Shown here piece after piece: positions 16,135 to 24,785 of a stretch of 64,000 bases of DNA (position 1 is its first letter; every line of letters starts with the position of its first letter). Origin of the DNA: Bacillota bacterium. Lineage in GTDB: Bacteria; Bacillota; Clostridia; Oscillospirales; Ruminococcaceae. The translations under genes were made by a program, and so were the position numbers. The notes beneath the pieces were generated by a model. That model was not told the DNA's origin and did not search any database. It saw only the letters and a list, made by a program, of their open reading frames with translations. The stretch covers positions 186,001-250,000 of the forward strand of contig JAEWAB010000004.1 of the NCBI GenBank assembly GCA_023391875.1, written 5' to 3'.

Positions 16135-18264
16135 TTAATGTTGTGGTACCGACCTGCGCGAACCCTTGCGGGCCGCGGAGATGATTGCCGACGCGAGCAG
16201 CGCGGCGACAACAACCGCAAGGATGACGGCGGAGACCACGTTGGTACCGTAAAGCAGGGCGCTGCCGAGCTGGTTGATCAAAAGCGCCGCAATGTAGGCG
16301 AGCAGCGTCTGGTAGCCTACGGTGATCAGTGTCCATTTCGCGCTGCCCATCTCGCGGCGAATGGCGCCGATGGCGGCGAAGCAGGGGGCGCAGAGAAGGT
16401 TAAACACCAAGAAGGCAAAGCCGCTTACCTGTGTAAACATCCCAGCCATGCTCGCGAGCAGCTCGGGGTTATCCTCGGCAGCCTCGGCAATGCCAGACAG
16501 TACGCCGAAGGTACCCACGACATTTTCCTTAGCCACTAAACCCGTGATGGCGGCTACCGCAGCCTGCCAGTTGCCGAAACCGAGCGGGGCGAACACGGGG
16601 GCGATAAAGTTGCCCAATACGGCCAGTATGCTGTCGGGGGTATCGACCATCTGCATCCGCCAGTTGAAGGAGCTTAAAAACCATATAATCGCGCAGGAGA
16701 TGAAGATAACCGTACCGGCCTTGGTGATAAAGTGCTTCGATCTATCCCACATATGAATAAGCACGCCCTTGACATTCGGTAGGTGGTAAGCGGGAAGCTC
16801 CATCACAAAGGGGGCCGGTTCACCCGCGAACAGCTTGGTGCTTTTAAGGAATATACCCGAGATGACGATGGCGACAAGGCCGATGAAGTAGGATGCCCAG
16901 CCCACCCACGCCGAGCTTGGGAACAAGGCACCCGCAATGAGCGCGATAATAGGCAGCTTGGCACTGCAGGGGATAAAGGTGGTCACCATGATGGTCATGC
17001 GGCGGTCTTTTTCGTTTTCGATGGTACGCGAGGCCATGATGCCCGGTACGCCGCAGCCGGTGCCGATCATAATCGGAATGAACGATTTGCCCGAGAGACC
17101 GAACTTGCGGAAGATTCTATCCATAATAAACGCGATACGCGCCATATAGCCGCAGTCTTCCAGCACGGCGAGAAATGCAAACAGGATGAGCAGCTGCGGC
17201 ACAAAGCCCAGCACCGCGCCCACGCCGCCGATGATGCCGTCCAGAATTAGGCTTGAAAGCCACGGGGCGGTGTTTGCGGCCTCCAGCCACGCGGAGACAT
17301 TGCCCGCGATAATCTCGCCGAACAGGGTATCGTTGGTCCAGTCGGTAACCAGTGTGCCCACGGTGGTTACCGATATAAAGTATACAAACCACATAATCAC
17401 CGCGAAGATGGGCAGTGCCAGCCAGCGGTTGGTGACAATGCGGTCGATCTTATCAGAGGTGGAAAGCCCCGATACCTTTTTGCGGTAGCAGGACTGTATC
17501 AGCTTCGTAATATACAGGTAGCGTTCGTTGGTGATAATGCTCTCGGCGTCGTCGTCCAGCGCCTCTTCGCAGACAGCGGTGGCGGCCTCGATCTTCTCCT
17601 TGGTAACGGCGGTAAGCGTAACCTGTTCCAGCGCGTTCTTGTCACGCTCAAAGAACTTAACGGCAAAGAAGCGCAGATGCTCCGCCTTAACGGCGCCGGC
17701 TACGGCATCCTCAATTACCGCGACAGCCTGTTCCACCGCCTTGCTGAAGGTGTGCCTCGGGGTGGCCGCCGCATGAGCCCTTGCAAGGCTGATGGCCTTC
17801 TGCGCCGCTTCCTGCAGCCCGCTGCCCTTGAGTGCCGAGGTTTCGATAATATCGCAGCCGAGCTGCTGCGCAAGGCCTGCGATGTCAATCTTATCACCCG
17901 TTTTATGTACCACATCCATCATGTTCAGCGCAATCACCACGGGGATGCCCACCTCCAGCAGCTGGGTGGTGAGGTAGAGGTTGCGCTCCAGGTTTGTGGC
18001 ATCCACCAGATTGATAATCACATCCGGATGCTCACCTATCAAGAAGTTTCGGGTTACTACCTCTTCCAAAGTGTAGGGAGAAAGAGAGTAGATACCCGGC
18101 AGGTCCACGACGGTCACGTCCTTGTGGCCTTTAAGCTTGCCTTCCTTCTTTTCTACCGTTACACCCGGCCAGTTGCCCACATACTGTGAGCTGCCGGTAA
18201 GCTGGTTGAACATGGTGGTTTTACCGCAGTTGGGGTTGCCCGCAAGGGCTATTTTTATTGGCAT
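16135..18264 (-). CDS. feoB: Ferrous iron transporter FeoB
   Basis: 709 residues. GTP-gated Fe2+ importer of the cell membrane. N-terminal G domain: GNPNCGKTTMFNQLTG (G1), VEKKEG (switch I/G2 region), DLPG (G3), NMMD (G4); then a helical spacer and about ten TM segments with the two Gate repeats containing conserved Cys (VPGIMASRTIEN; FIPCSAKLPI). Preceded on the same strand by two feoA genes. The gap before it contains an operator-like palindrome (18315-18328). Confidence 0.96.
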   Translation of the reverse strand: MPIKIALAGNPNCGKTTMFNQLTGSSQYVGNWPGVTVEKKEGKLKGHKDVTVVDLPGIYSLSPYTLEEVVTRNFLIGEHPDVIINLVDATNLERNLYLTTQLLEVGIPVVIALNMMDVVHKTGDKIDIAGLAQQLGCDIIETSALKGSGLQEAAQKAISLARAHAAATPRHTFSKAVEQAVAVIEDAVAGAVKAEHLRFFAVKFFERDKNALEQVTLTAVTKEKIEAATAVCEEALDDDAESIITNERYLYITKLIQSCYRKKVSGLSTSDKIDRIVTNRWLALPIFAVIMWFVYFISVTTVGTLVTDWTNDTLFGEIIAGNVSAWLEAANTAPWLSSLILDGIIGGVGAVLGFVPQLLILFAFLAVLEDCGYMARIAFIMDRIFRKFGLSGKSFIPIMIGTGCGVPGIMASRTIENEKDRRMTIMVTTFIPCSAKLPIIALIAGALFPSSAWVGWASYFIGLVAIVISGIFLKSTKLFAGEPAPFVMELPAYHLPNVKGVLIHMWDRSKHFITKAGTVIFISCAIIWFLSSFNWRMQMVDTPDSILAVLGNFIAPVFAPLGFGNWQAAVAAITGLVAKENVVGTFGVLSGIAEAAEDNPELLASMAGMFTQVSGFAFLVFNLLCAPCFAAIGAIRREMGSAKWTLITVGYQTLLAYIAALLINQLGSALLYGTNVVSAVILAVVVAALLASAIISAARKGSRRSVPQH

Positions 18265-18314
18265 TGTTCATCCTTCCTTTCCGTTACGCCGAACACATGT
18301 CTTCTGCCCATGAA

Positions 18315-18328
18315 TTAGCGAATGCTAA
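18315..18328. promoter_or_regulatory. Operator-like palindrome TTAGC-N4-GCTAA between feoA and feoB
   Basis: TTAGCGAATGCTAA, a perfect dyad of 5-bp arms. The same motif in variant form occurs twice in the promoter region of the operon (18943-18956, 18971-18984). This suggests that feoB may also be controlled by an internal site. Confidence 0.55.
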
Positions 18329-18370
18329 CCGTCGGGCTTAAAAAATGCAGAAGCCTTAACCGTACCTCTG

Positions 18371-18628
18371 CTAACTTACAAGTATCTTTTCCGCCTCGCT
18401 TTTGCGAATGGAAAGCTCGTAGCCCCTTACGCTTACCTCAATCGGGTCGCCGAACGGCGCCACCTTGCGCACAAGCACCGCTGTGCCTTTGGTAATGCCC
18501 ATATCCATAATCCTGCGCTTAATGGTGCCGTCGCCGTCTAGCTTAACAACCGTTACGGTTTCTCCGCACGGAACATCCTTTAATGTTCTTATAGCCGTTA
18601 CGGTGGTTGCTGCCTCGGTGGTTTTCAT
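18371..18628 (-). CDS. feoA: FeoA domain protein, first-to-feoB copy
   Basis: 85 residues, an SH3-like FeoA domain: L-x-D-V-P-C-G-E-T-V-x-V, IKRRIMDMGITKGTAV, VSVRGYELSIRKSEAEKI. FeoA is a small cytosolic partner needed for full FeoB activity. It lies between the other feoA and feoB on the same strand; GGAGGATCACC precedes the ATG. Confidence 0.9.
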   Translation of the reverse strand: MKTTEAATTVTAIRTLKDVPCGETVTVVKLDGDGTIKRRIMDMGITKGTAVLVRKVAPFGDPIEVSVRGYELSIRKSEAEKILVS

Positions 18629-18690
18629 GGGTGATCCTCCTTACATTATGTTATCGGTGTAATCAAAAAGCGGTATATCAGAGCGGCGGC

Positions 18691-18900
18691 TTACACCATA
18701 ATTCTTCCGGCCATCCCTTTGTTGATGGCTACCCGCGCGCCTTTAATGTTCACAATCAGGTTGCCCGCAAGCTGCGAAACAACGGTGACGTGCTCGCCCT
18801 CTACAAAACCAAGGGTCCCTAAAAAGCGCTTGGTTTCGTCTTTGCCGGAAATATGCTTAATCTGGTTTGCGCTGCCGATGGCAGCCATGGAAAGCGGCAT
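18691..18900 (-). CDS. feoA: FeoA domain protein, promoter-proximal copy
   Basis: 69 residues, shorter FeoA domain (FLGTLGFVEGEHVTVV, LIVNIKGARVAINKGMAGRIMV). First gene of the feo operon. GAGGAGGAG lies 5 nt upstream of the ATG. Tandem, diverged FeoA copies are common in Clostridia; the two may bind FeoB differently or form a heteromer. Confidence 0.88.
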   Translation of the reverse strand: MPLSMAAIGSANQIKHISGKDETKRFLGTLGFVEGEHVTVVSQLAGNLIVNIKGARVAINKGMAGRIMV

Positions 18901-18942
18901 ATCTACTCCTCCTCATCTCTTGCCAATGGTTGCGTTTTTTGG

Positions 18943-18997
18943 TTAGCCAAAACTAACTCTTTGTTGATAGTTTACCATTGCTAACTGAGTTTGTCAA
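18943..18997 (-). promoter_or_regulatory. feo operon promoter with two operator-like palindromes
   Basis: Read on the - strand: -35 TTGACA (18992-18997), 17-bp spacer, -10 TAAACT (18969-18974). TTTACCATTGCTAA (18971-18984, + strand) overlaps the -10 and spacer; TTAGCCAAAACTAA (18943-18956) lies just downstream of the expected start of transcription. With 18315-18328 they share TTAGC-N4-GCTAA. The placement is that of a repressor; a DtxR/IdeR-type iron repressor is a guess from the gene and the dyad type. Confidence 0.65.
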
Positions 18998-19077
18998 CCG
19001 CCTTGCCATAAATTTTTTTACTAAGCAGGCAGAAATAATCCGTAAAAGGAAGAAGTCAGGGGAGTGGCATAAAAATA

Positions 19078-19100
19078 CCGCTCGCCGGATAGGCGAGCGG
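19078..19100 (-). terminator. Terminator of the sigma/ABC operon
   Basis: 9-bp stem CCGCTCGCC/GGCGAGCGG; on the - strand it is followed by TATTTTTAT. Confidence 0.75.
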
Positions 19101-19144
19101 CCATAAGCACTGGTGACGTATCTGCCTTAAAGGCAGTATAAATA

Positions 19145-20362
19145 CTAAGCGGCCTGATGATGTTTGAAAGAGCGGTATGCAAACGGTGTAAGCAGAATAG
19201 ACATCATGATTGCAAACAGCGGCAGAAATATGTAGGGGTGAACAACCAGACCGAATAATTCATATTGGATAGGGCTGGTCACGGGCCCGAACTCCATCAT
19301 ATTCGTCGGCAGGAGGTGGAACAGATTAAACAGCACTATATGCTCGTAGGTCACTGTAATAAACATCGGGACAATGAGCAGTAAGCTGATTAGTATAATG
19401 ACACCAAAAGAGGATTTAAATATTGCAGATAAAAGCATCGTGATCGCCGTTGTCATCAGGCAGGCAAAAAAGGCGCAGACAGCGAGCAGGAATGCCGTTT
19501 GCCCCATGGTCAGCGGGTAAGGCGACATGGGGTAATAGAGCTGTAATGGGGCGTTTCCCCCGTCAAAGCCAAAAGTAAGCATGGAAAGAATGTAGCTTAG
19601 CAGGGTAAGAATAAGGCATATGGCGGCGGACATCGAAAAGCCAGTGAACAGTTTGGCCTGTATGAGCCTGTGCTTTCCGTGCTTGGACGCAAGGATGAGT
19701 TGATCGGCTCCGGATGTATACTCCCCTGCAAAGAGCGGCGAGATGCAGATTGCCATCACAAATGCCGCCATCAGGCCAATGGTATACATGAGGGTGAAAA
19801 ATCGTGTGTAGCCATCTGTATAAGAAAAGGTAAAGGGCGTTTTAATCTGCGCGTCCAGTGCAAGTACCTTTTCTTTGGCCTTGTCGCTCATTGCCGTAGC
19901 TTCTACAGCCTCTGCCTGCTTATCGCGGCGGGCGGCGTAAAACTGTTCCGCCCGCTCATCACTCAGCGCTTGAAAATCCACCATATTAAACTGGCGAGCG
20001 TCTGTATGGTACACCGCGCGGCTGATATTATAGATTTCACTGTACCGCCGCGCGAAGGTTTGGTACTCCGGCAGATCAATATAACGGTCTGCTTCCGGGA
20101 TTTTTGCGTAGGCCTGCGCTGCCTCCAGAATCAGCTGTGTGTCAATTTCTCGCCCGGCAAGGGAGCGGGCATAGGCTCGATCCTTGACTATGGCATCGTA
20201 ATGGGATTCAAACACCACGCCCTCGACATAGGAATTGCCGAACAGCGTACCCCAGTCGCTCGCGACCGTAACGATAACGGCCAGCACCAAGACAATAAAA
20301 ACGCTTTTTTTATGCAGTATCTTCTTATACTCATAGCGTACCAAACTCCAGAAGTCGCTCAT
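19145..20362 (-). CDS. ABC-2 type transporter permease
   Basis: 405 residues. TM segment at residues 20-35, a long extracytoplasmic loop (about 40-185), then five TM segments in the C-terminal half: the layout of ABC-2 permeases of the YhgE/NatB-like group. It overlaps the ATPase gene by 4 nt (ATGA type) and forms the last gene of a four-gene operon led by a sigma factor. Likely exports or senses an envelope-active compound; substrate unknown. Confidence 0.85.
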   Translation of the reverse strand: MSDFWSLVRYEYKKILHKKSVFIVLVLAVIVTVASDWGTLFGNSYVEGVVFESHYDAIVKDRAYARSLAGREIDTQLILEAAQAYAKIPEADRYIDLPEYQTFARRYSEIYNISRAVYHTDARQFNMVDFQALSDERAEQFYAARRDKQAEAVEATAMSDKAKEKVLALDAQIKTPFTFSYTDGYTRFFTLMYTIGLMAAFVMAICISPLFAGEYTSGADQLILASKHGKHRLIQAKLFTGFSMSAAICLILTLLSYILSMLTFGFDGGNAPLQLYYPMSPYPLTMGQTAFLLAVCAFFACLMTTAITMLLSAIFKSSFGVIILISLLLIVPMFITVTYEHIVLFNLFHLLPTNMMEFGPVTSPIQYELFGLVVHPYIFLPLFAIMMSILLTPFAYRSFKHHQAA

Positions 20363-21225
20363 TGTTCGTTTACCTCACTGAAATAGTATAAATAAAGATC
20401 CTCCAAAGTTGCTTGTACGGTTAGCGCTGAATCGCAGGGCTTTTCCTCGCATATCAGACGCAGAAATACCTCTTTGCCCTCCTGCCGCAGATTGATGACA
20501 GGGTACTTTTCGCACAGTACGTCTGCCGATGTCTGCGGTACAACGCACTCCCAAACCTTCCCCTCTATCGCCCGGATAATTTCTTCAAGCGCCCCTTGAT
20601 GGATAAGCTGCCCGTCTTTCATCATCAGGATGGTATCGGCGATGTGCTCTACATCCGAAACGATATGGGTGGAAAGGAGTACGATACGTTCCGCGCCGAG
20701 GCGGGAGATCAGATTGCGAAAGCGCACCCGTTCCTTTGGGTCAAGGCCGGCGGTGGGTTCGTCCAAAATCAATATTTTCGGGTCGTTCAGCATCGACTGC
20801 GCGATGCCAAGCCGTTGTTTCATGCCGCCCGAGAAGGTTTTGATCTTCTTTTTTGCCTCCTTTTCAAGCGAGACAAGCTCCAGTAGCTCCCAAGCTTTTT
20901 CCTTTGCCCGAGCCTTTGACAGCCCTTTGAGCGTGGCGATGTAAAGCATAAAATCCAGCGCCGAGAACTCCGGGTAGTAGCCAAACTCCTGCGGCAGGTA
21001 ACCCAGCGCATCGCGGTAATCCTCCTGGCTCACATCAATGCCATCATAAGCGACAGTTCCGGATGTGGGGGTAAGCACACCGCACATGATACGCATCAGG
21101 GTGGTTTTGCCGGTGCCGTTTGCACCCAAGAGGCCGTATACACCCCGATGAAGGGTCAAAGAAATGCGGTCGCAGGCGATTTTACTGCCATAGTGTTTTG
21201 TCACTCGGTCAAGAATAAGTTCCAT
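20359..21225 (-). CDS. ABC transporter ATP-binding protein
   Basis: 288 residues. Walker A GANGTGKTT, Q-loop YLPQEFG, signature FSGGMKQRLGIAQ, Walker B ILILDEPTAGLD, and H-loop STH. The C-terminal about 80 residues form the extra domain seen in ABC-2 exporters (CcmA/NatA-like). Works with the permease that it overlaps by 4 nt; its own start overlaps the upstream membrane-protein gene by 25 nt. Confidence 0.92.
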   Translation of the reverse strand: MELILDRVTKHYGSKIACDRISLTLHRGVYGLLGANGTGKTTLMRIMCGVLTPTSGTVAYDGIDVSQEDYRDALGYLPQEFGYYPEFSALDFMLYIATLKGLSKARAKEKAWELLELVSLEKEAKKKIKTFSGGMKQRLGIAQSMLNDPKILILDEPTAGLDPKERVRFRNLISRLGAERIVLLSTHIVSDVEHIADTILMMKDGQLIHQGALEEIIRAIEGKVWECVVPQTSADVLCEKYPVINLRQEGKEVFLRLICEEKPCDSALTVQATLEDLYLYYFSEVNEQ

Positions 21226-21950
21226 GTTCTATCCTCCGTTTGTTTAAGCAGATTGCACATCTGAATGCCGATGAGCAGGGCGCTGGATACAAACAGCAGC
21301 AGCCAGCAGCTTAGGTATGCGTTTGAGTAGAGATACTGCACGGTGCTGCTAAAAATAATATTTGTTACGCAGATAAGGCCGACTGCGGCGGCGCAGCAGT
21401 ACATGTTTTCACGTCCGCGCACATGGTTGAGTATCCAGAGGCAAACACCGCAGGTAATGAGATACGGCACCATCAAATAAGTAATAACCTGCAGCATACT
21501 GTAAGCAGATATACGGCTCATAAAGATCAAAAGCAGCGTCAGGATTATGAAATTCCCGCTGCCCAAAACGGCTATTCGTGACATAATAATCTGTGGCAAG
21601 CTAAACCGGCAGGCCGTTTCCAGCTCCGCCATGCGGTGAAAGCAAGAACGGTAAAGCTCCGTGGTCGTCAGCATGGCCAGCAACGGCAGGACGGCAGAGA
21701 TACTCCATATCTTTCCCGCCTCCGTATGCCAATCAATCGTAGAGGACGGAAAAAAGGCAATGGCCCAGCCAAGCAAAACAATTAAGGCGGAGGCTACCCA
21801 CACCCGCTTACGGATGTAGCAAAACTGACTGAGCAAAAATTTCCGACAACTGATTTTTGGAAAGCGCAGTGTTTTTAAAAACCGCTCTTTGTCCATGGGC
21901 TGCGGTGCAGCAAAGGATGTCTGCAAAGCGCGTTTGAACCTTTTATTCAC
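21201..21950 (-). CDS. Six-TM membrane protein of sigma/ABC operon, possible anti-sigma factor
   Basis: 249 residues. About 50 polar, basic cytoplasmic residues at the N terminus, then about six hydrophobic segments. It starts 4 nt before the end of the sigma gene and precedes the ABC ATPase. Its position directly after an ECF sigma suggests that it holds the sigma factor at the membrane, or forms part of the transporter; the sequence shows no ZAS zinc motif. I recognise no named family. Confidence 0.7.
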   Translation of the reverse strand: MNKRFKRALQTSFAAPQPMDKERFLKTLRFPKISCRKFLLSQFCYIRKRVWVASALIVLLGWAIAFFPSSTIDWHTEAGKIWSISAVLPLLAMLTTTELYRSCFHRMAELETACRFSLPQIIMSRIAVLGSGNFIILTLLLIFMSRISAYSMLQVITYLMVPYLITCGVCLWILNHVRGRENMYCCAAAVGLICVTNIIFSSTVQYLYSNAYLSCWLLLFVSSALLIGIQMCNLLKQTEDRTWNLFLTE

Positions 21951-22405
21951 AGAAAATCCTCCTCTCTGAGCGATGCTTTCAGGAGCGCCAGTGTAGAGCT
22001 TGTCCTACGATAGACCGCAAAGCGGGAGATACCCATAACCGCGGCAATTTCACCGACGGAAAGCCCGTTTACATACCTTAACAGCAACAGCTCCTGTTCC
22101 TGCTCCGGCAGCGTTTTCAGTGCCTGCCGCATGGTAATCTGAAGCTCCAGCTGTTGCATACCGTCCGCCTCCGGCAATTCATCGGTTAGTTCTTCCGGAT
22201 GCTTTTTGCGAAAAGCATCCATACACAAGTTTCTCGCGATGGTATAGAGATAGGCAAGCTGCTTGCCATGTTCTATGTATGAACTCTGCGTAAAGTATTT
22301 GAGAAAGGTTTCTTGGGTCAGGTCTTCCGCCAAAGGGGAATTGCCGACCTTATAATAACAATATCGATAGATTTTATCGTATTGTTCTTGAATATCGACC
22401 GGCAC
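21947..22405 (-). CDS. ECF-type RNA polymerase sigma factor
   Basis: 152 residues from GTG 22405, chosen because AGGAGG lies 7 nt upstream; a longer frame to 22579 runs into hydrophobic, unlikely sequence. Region 2 is seen as YDKIYRYCYYKVGN...LAEDLTQETFLKYF and YLYTIARNLCMDAFRK; region 4 as LPEQEQELLLLRYVNGLSVGEIAAVMGISRFAVYRRTSSTL. There is no region 3, as expected for the ECF group. It heads an operon with a membrane protein and an ABC transporter, so it probably answers an envelope signal and may drive its own operon. Confidence 0.88.
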   Translation of the reverse strand: MPVDIQEQYDKIYRYCYYKVGNSPLAEDLTQETFLKYFTQSSYIEHGKQLAYLYTIARNLCMDAFRKKHPEELTDELPEADGMQQLELQITMRQALKTLPEQEQELLLLRYVNGLSVGEIAAVMGISRFAVYRRTSSTLALLKASLREEDFL

Positions 22406-22568
22406 CTCAAAACCTCCTCTCAAACTACTTAACGATTTAGGCTCCTTCAATGTGCGGAGAAAATAAAAATATTTTATCTGTGTAAACATCAGCTTTAATT
22501 GTACGACTTTAAACAGGATTGTAAACCGTATAAAACTGCAGCATCCCCCGCCGGACATAACAAAAAAA

Positions 22569-22654
22569 GCGGGCAGCAATCGCTGCCCGCCTTAGCACAG
22601 GAATTTTCGGTAATTTAGTTTTGATCCCTTGGCCGCCCGCCAAAAGGCGGGCGG
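22569..22654 (-). terminator. Terminator (two hairpins) after rubrerythrin
   Basis: Reading on the - strand, CCGCCCGCC/GGCGGGCGG (22633-22654) comes first, without a T-run. Then GCGGGCAGC/GCTGCCCGC (22569-22590) follows, with TTTTTTT after it; the second is the functional-looking one. Confidence 0.75.
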
Positions 22655-22673
22655 TATATATAGCGGTGGAGGA

Positions 22674-23213
22674 TTAATAGTTCTGTGCGCGCTTCTCAAA
22701 GTAAGCCTTCGGGTGGTCGCAGATGGGGCATTTCTCAGGCGCATTCTTGCCGTAGTAAACATGGCCGCAGTTTAAGCAAATCCAGCAAACTTCTTCGTCC
22801 TTGGCAAATACAGTGCCGGTTTCTACATTGTTTAAAAGGGCAAGATAACGCTCCTCGTGTTCCTTCTCAATCTTCGCAACACCCTCGAACAGGAAGGCGA
22901 TACGGTCGAAGCCCTCTTCGCGCGCTTCCTTGGCGAAGTTTGCGTACATATCGGTCCACTCATAGTTTTCGCCCGCGGCGGCATCCTTTAGGTTGGTGGC
23001 GGTATCGGCTACGCCGTTGTGCAGCAGCTTAAACCAGATTTTCGCATGCTCCTTCTCGTTGTTGGCGGTGGCGGTGAACAGCTCTGCAATCTGCTCGTAG
23101 CCCTCTTTCTTTGCCTGAGAAGCGTAGTATGTATACTTGTTTCTGGCCTGTGATTCTCCGGCAAACGCGGTCATCAGGTTCTTCTCTGTTTTGGTGCCCT
23201 TTAACTCTTTCAT
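22674..23213 (-). CDS. rbr: Rubrerythrin
   Basis: 179 residues from ATG 23213 (GAAAGAGG 7 nt upstream); a longer frame has 19 unlikely residues. Peroxide-reducing di-iron protein. N-terminal ferritin-like four-helix domain with the two ExxH-type iron motifs (EKEHAKIWFK; EKEHEERYL) and a C-terminal rubredoxin domain with CWICLNCGHVYYG and CPICDHPKAYF. It lies 26 nt after perR on the same strand, under peroxide control. Confidence 0.96.
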   Translation of the reverse strand: MKELKGTKTEKNLMTAFAGESQARNKYTYYASQAKKEGYEQIAELFTATANNEKEHAKIWFKLLHNGVADTATNLKDAAAGENYEWTDMYANFAKEAREEGFDRIAFLFEGVAKIEKEHEERYLALLNNVETGTVFAKDEEVCWICLNCGHVYYGKNAPEKCPICDHPKAYFEKRAQNY

Positions 23214-23239
23214 GTTACTACCTCTTTCATCAATAAATT

Positions 23240-23635
23240 TTATACAATGGCGGTATTGCAGTTTTTGCATACGCCATATATGACAAGATTAAAATAAGAG
23301 ACAGAAAAACCGCTCCGCGCCTGAATGTCCTCGGTTAAGTGCTCCAGCTCGCTTAAGTCGATGTCCGACACCTCGCCACAGTGCTCGCACACCATATGGT
23401 AATGCGGCCTCAGGGTGCCGTCAAAACGGTCGCTGCCGTTAGGCATGCGCAGCTTTAAAATACGCCCTTCCTCCGCGAAGGTGTTCAGGTTGCGGTAAAC
23501 GGTGGCAAGGCTTAGGTTCGGGTTTTCGGGCTTTAACAGATTATAGATATAATCTGCCGTTGGGTGGCAGCGGTGCTGCACTACCGCGTTATAAATCATT
23601 GCTTTTTGTTTGGTATGCTTCACATGTACCACCAC
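23240..23635 (-). CDS. perR: Fur family repressor, PerR type
   Basis: About 131 residues. Winged helix (HPTADYIYNLLKPENPNLSLATVYRNLN), then the metal-site HYHMVCEHCG and a second CxxC (VCKNC) that binds structural zinc. RFDGTLRPHYH matches PerR rather than Fur usage, and the next gene is rubrerythrin, a classical PerR target. Start is GTG 23635 or GTG 23626 (MKHTKQK type), both plausible. The promoter carries a PerR-box-like site, so it is probably self-regulated. Confidence 0.88.
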   Translation of the reverse strand: MVVHVKHTKQKAMIYNAVVQHRCHPTADYIYNLLKPENPNLSLATVYRNLNTFAEEGRILKLRMPNGSDRFDGTLRPHYHMVCEHCGEVSDIDLSELEHLTEDIQARSGFSVSYFNLVIYGVCKNCNTAIV

Positions 23636-23645
23636 TTTTTAATAT

Positions 23646-23700
23646 TGATAATTATTATTGATTACAGGCTTATAATACATCAAAAAAATTGGCCTGTCAA
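23646..23700 (-). promoter_or_regulatory. perR-rbr promoter and PerR box
   Basis: On the - strand: -35 TTGACA (23695-23700), 17-bp spacer, -10 TATTAT (23672-23677). TGATAATTATTATTG (23646-23660) just downstream matches 12 of 15 positions of the B. subtilis PerR box TTATAATNATTATAA. Confidence 0.75.
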
Positions 23701-23736
23701 GGGTTATTATGGCTTTCTTAAAAAATATTTTTATAT

Positions 23737-23765
23737 TTGCAACCGATTGTTGAATGAATTATAAT
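23737..23765 (+). promoter_or_regulatory. Promoter of the 37-residue protein / vanY unit
   Basis: -35 TTGCAA (23737-23742), 17-bp spacer, -10 TATAAT (23760-23765). Confidence 0.65.
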
Positions 23766-23796
23766 GAGTGCAAGGCACTATATGGGGGAGAACAGC

Positions 23797-23910
23797 ATGG
23801 ATTTTAATTCGTTTTGGAATAATCGAAACAATCAGCCGGTTTGGCGGATTATCATACTAACCCTTGCGGTTATTGTTGCGCTCATTTTATTGGGGTATTT
23901 TTTCGGCTAA
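23797..23910 (+). CDS. 37-residue single-pass membrane protein
   Basis: A short frame with ATG 23797, 6 nt after GGGGGAG, and TAA at 23908. About 17 polar residues rich in Asn are followed by one hydrophobic segment (IIILTLAVIVALILLGYFFG) at the C-terminal end. A consensus promoter lies 32 bp upstream and the vanY-type gene follows 39 nt later on the same strand. The signals and clean topology support a real small protein; function is unknown, perhaps a partner of the cell-wall peptidase. Confidence 0.6.
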   Translation: MDFNSFWNNRNNQPVWRIIILTLAVIVALILLGYFFG

Positions 23911-23949
23911 GCCGCCATATAGTTATTATATTAAAGGAAGTTATCGTAA

Positions 23950-24771
23950 ATGAAATATGTTAAGATGTTAACCATAGCGCTGATTGCGGCGCTGCTGTTG
24001 TCGTCCTGCTCCTACGGGATGCTGGGCGGCGAAGGGGAGACCTCCTCCGATATACCGGAGGATGCCTCTTCCGCGGTAAGCGATGCGTCACCTTCGAGCG
24101 GTGCAATCGACAGCTCGGATGCATTACGGTCGGAAGAACCGGCAATCAGCAGCGAACAAAGCAACTCTGAGGGGGATTTGCCTGTGAACGCAAGCGACGA
24201 TTGGAGACTTCTGCTTGTCAACCGCGAGCATCCGCTGCCAAAGGATTTTCAGGTAGACCTTGCCGAGATTTCGGGAAGTACCTACGATTTTGATTCTCGG
24301 GCGGTCGGCGCGCTGCAAGACATGCTGGAAGCGGCAAAGAAGGATGGGTTTGAGTTGAGCGTTATCTCCGCCTACCGAAAGGTATCCAAGCAGGAGACCT
24401 TATATAACAATAAGGTAGCCGAGTATGTAAACCAAGGCTACAGCGAAGAGGACGCCAAGAATGAAGCGGCGAAATGGGTGGCGATTCCGGGCACCAGCGA
24501 GCACCATACCGGTCTGGCCACCGACATTGTAGCGCCGAACTGGTACCAGAAGCATGGGGATTTAGACGATACCTTTGACCAAACCAAAGAGTTTAACTGG
24601 CTTATCACGCACTGCGTCGAATACGGCTTTGTGCTGCGCTACCCGAAGGATAAGCAGGATATTACGGGCATCACCTACGAGCCGTGGCACTATCGTTATG
24701 TAGGTAAGGAAAACGCGGAGTATATGACGTCGCACAATCTCTGCCTTGAAGAGTATACAACCAAACAGTAA
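23950..24771 (+). CDS. D-Ala-D-Ala carboxypeptidase, VanY/M15B family lipoprotein
   Basis: 273 residues. Signal peptide with lipobox LLLSSC (Cys20), then a Ser-rich linker to about residue 80, so it is tethered outside the membrane. The M15 zinc peptidase domain shows SAYRKVSKQETLY, the metal motif SEHHTGLATDI (His and Asp ligands) and the late EPWHYRYVG (catalytic Glu and third ligand His). Trims the terminal D-Ala from peptidoglycan stem peptides. AAAGGAAG precedes the ATG. Confidence 0.92.
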   Translation: MKYVKMLTIALIAALLLSSCSYGMLGGEGETSSDIPEDASSAVSDASPSSGAIDSSDALRSEEPAISSEQSNSEGDLPVNASDDWRLLLVNREHPLPKDFQVDLAEISGSTYDFDSRAVGALQDMLEAAKKDGFELSVISAYRKVSKQETLYNNKVAEYVNQGYSEEDAKNEAAKWVAIPGTSEHHTGLATDIVAPNWYQKHGDLDDTFDQTKEFNWLITHCVEYGFVLRYPKDKQDITGITYEPWHYRYVGKENAEYMTSHNLCLEEYTTKQ

Positions 24772-24785
24772 ACGTACATGGGGCC

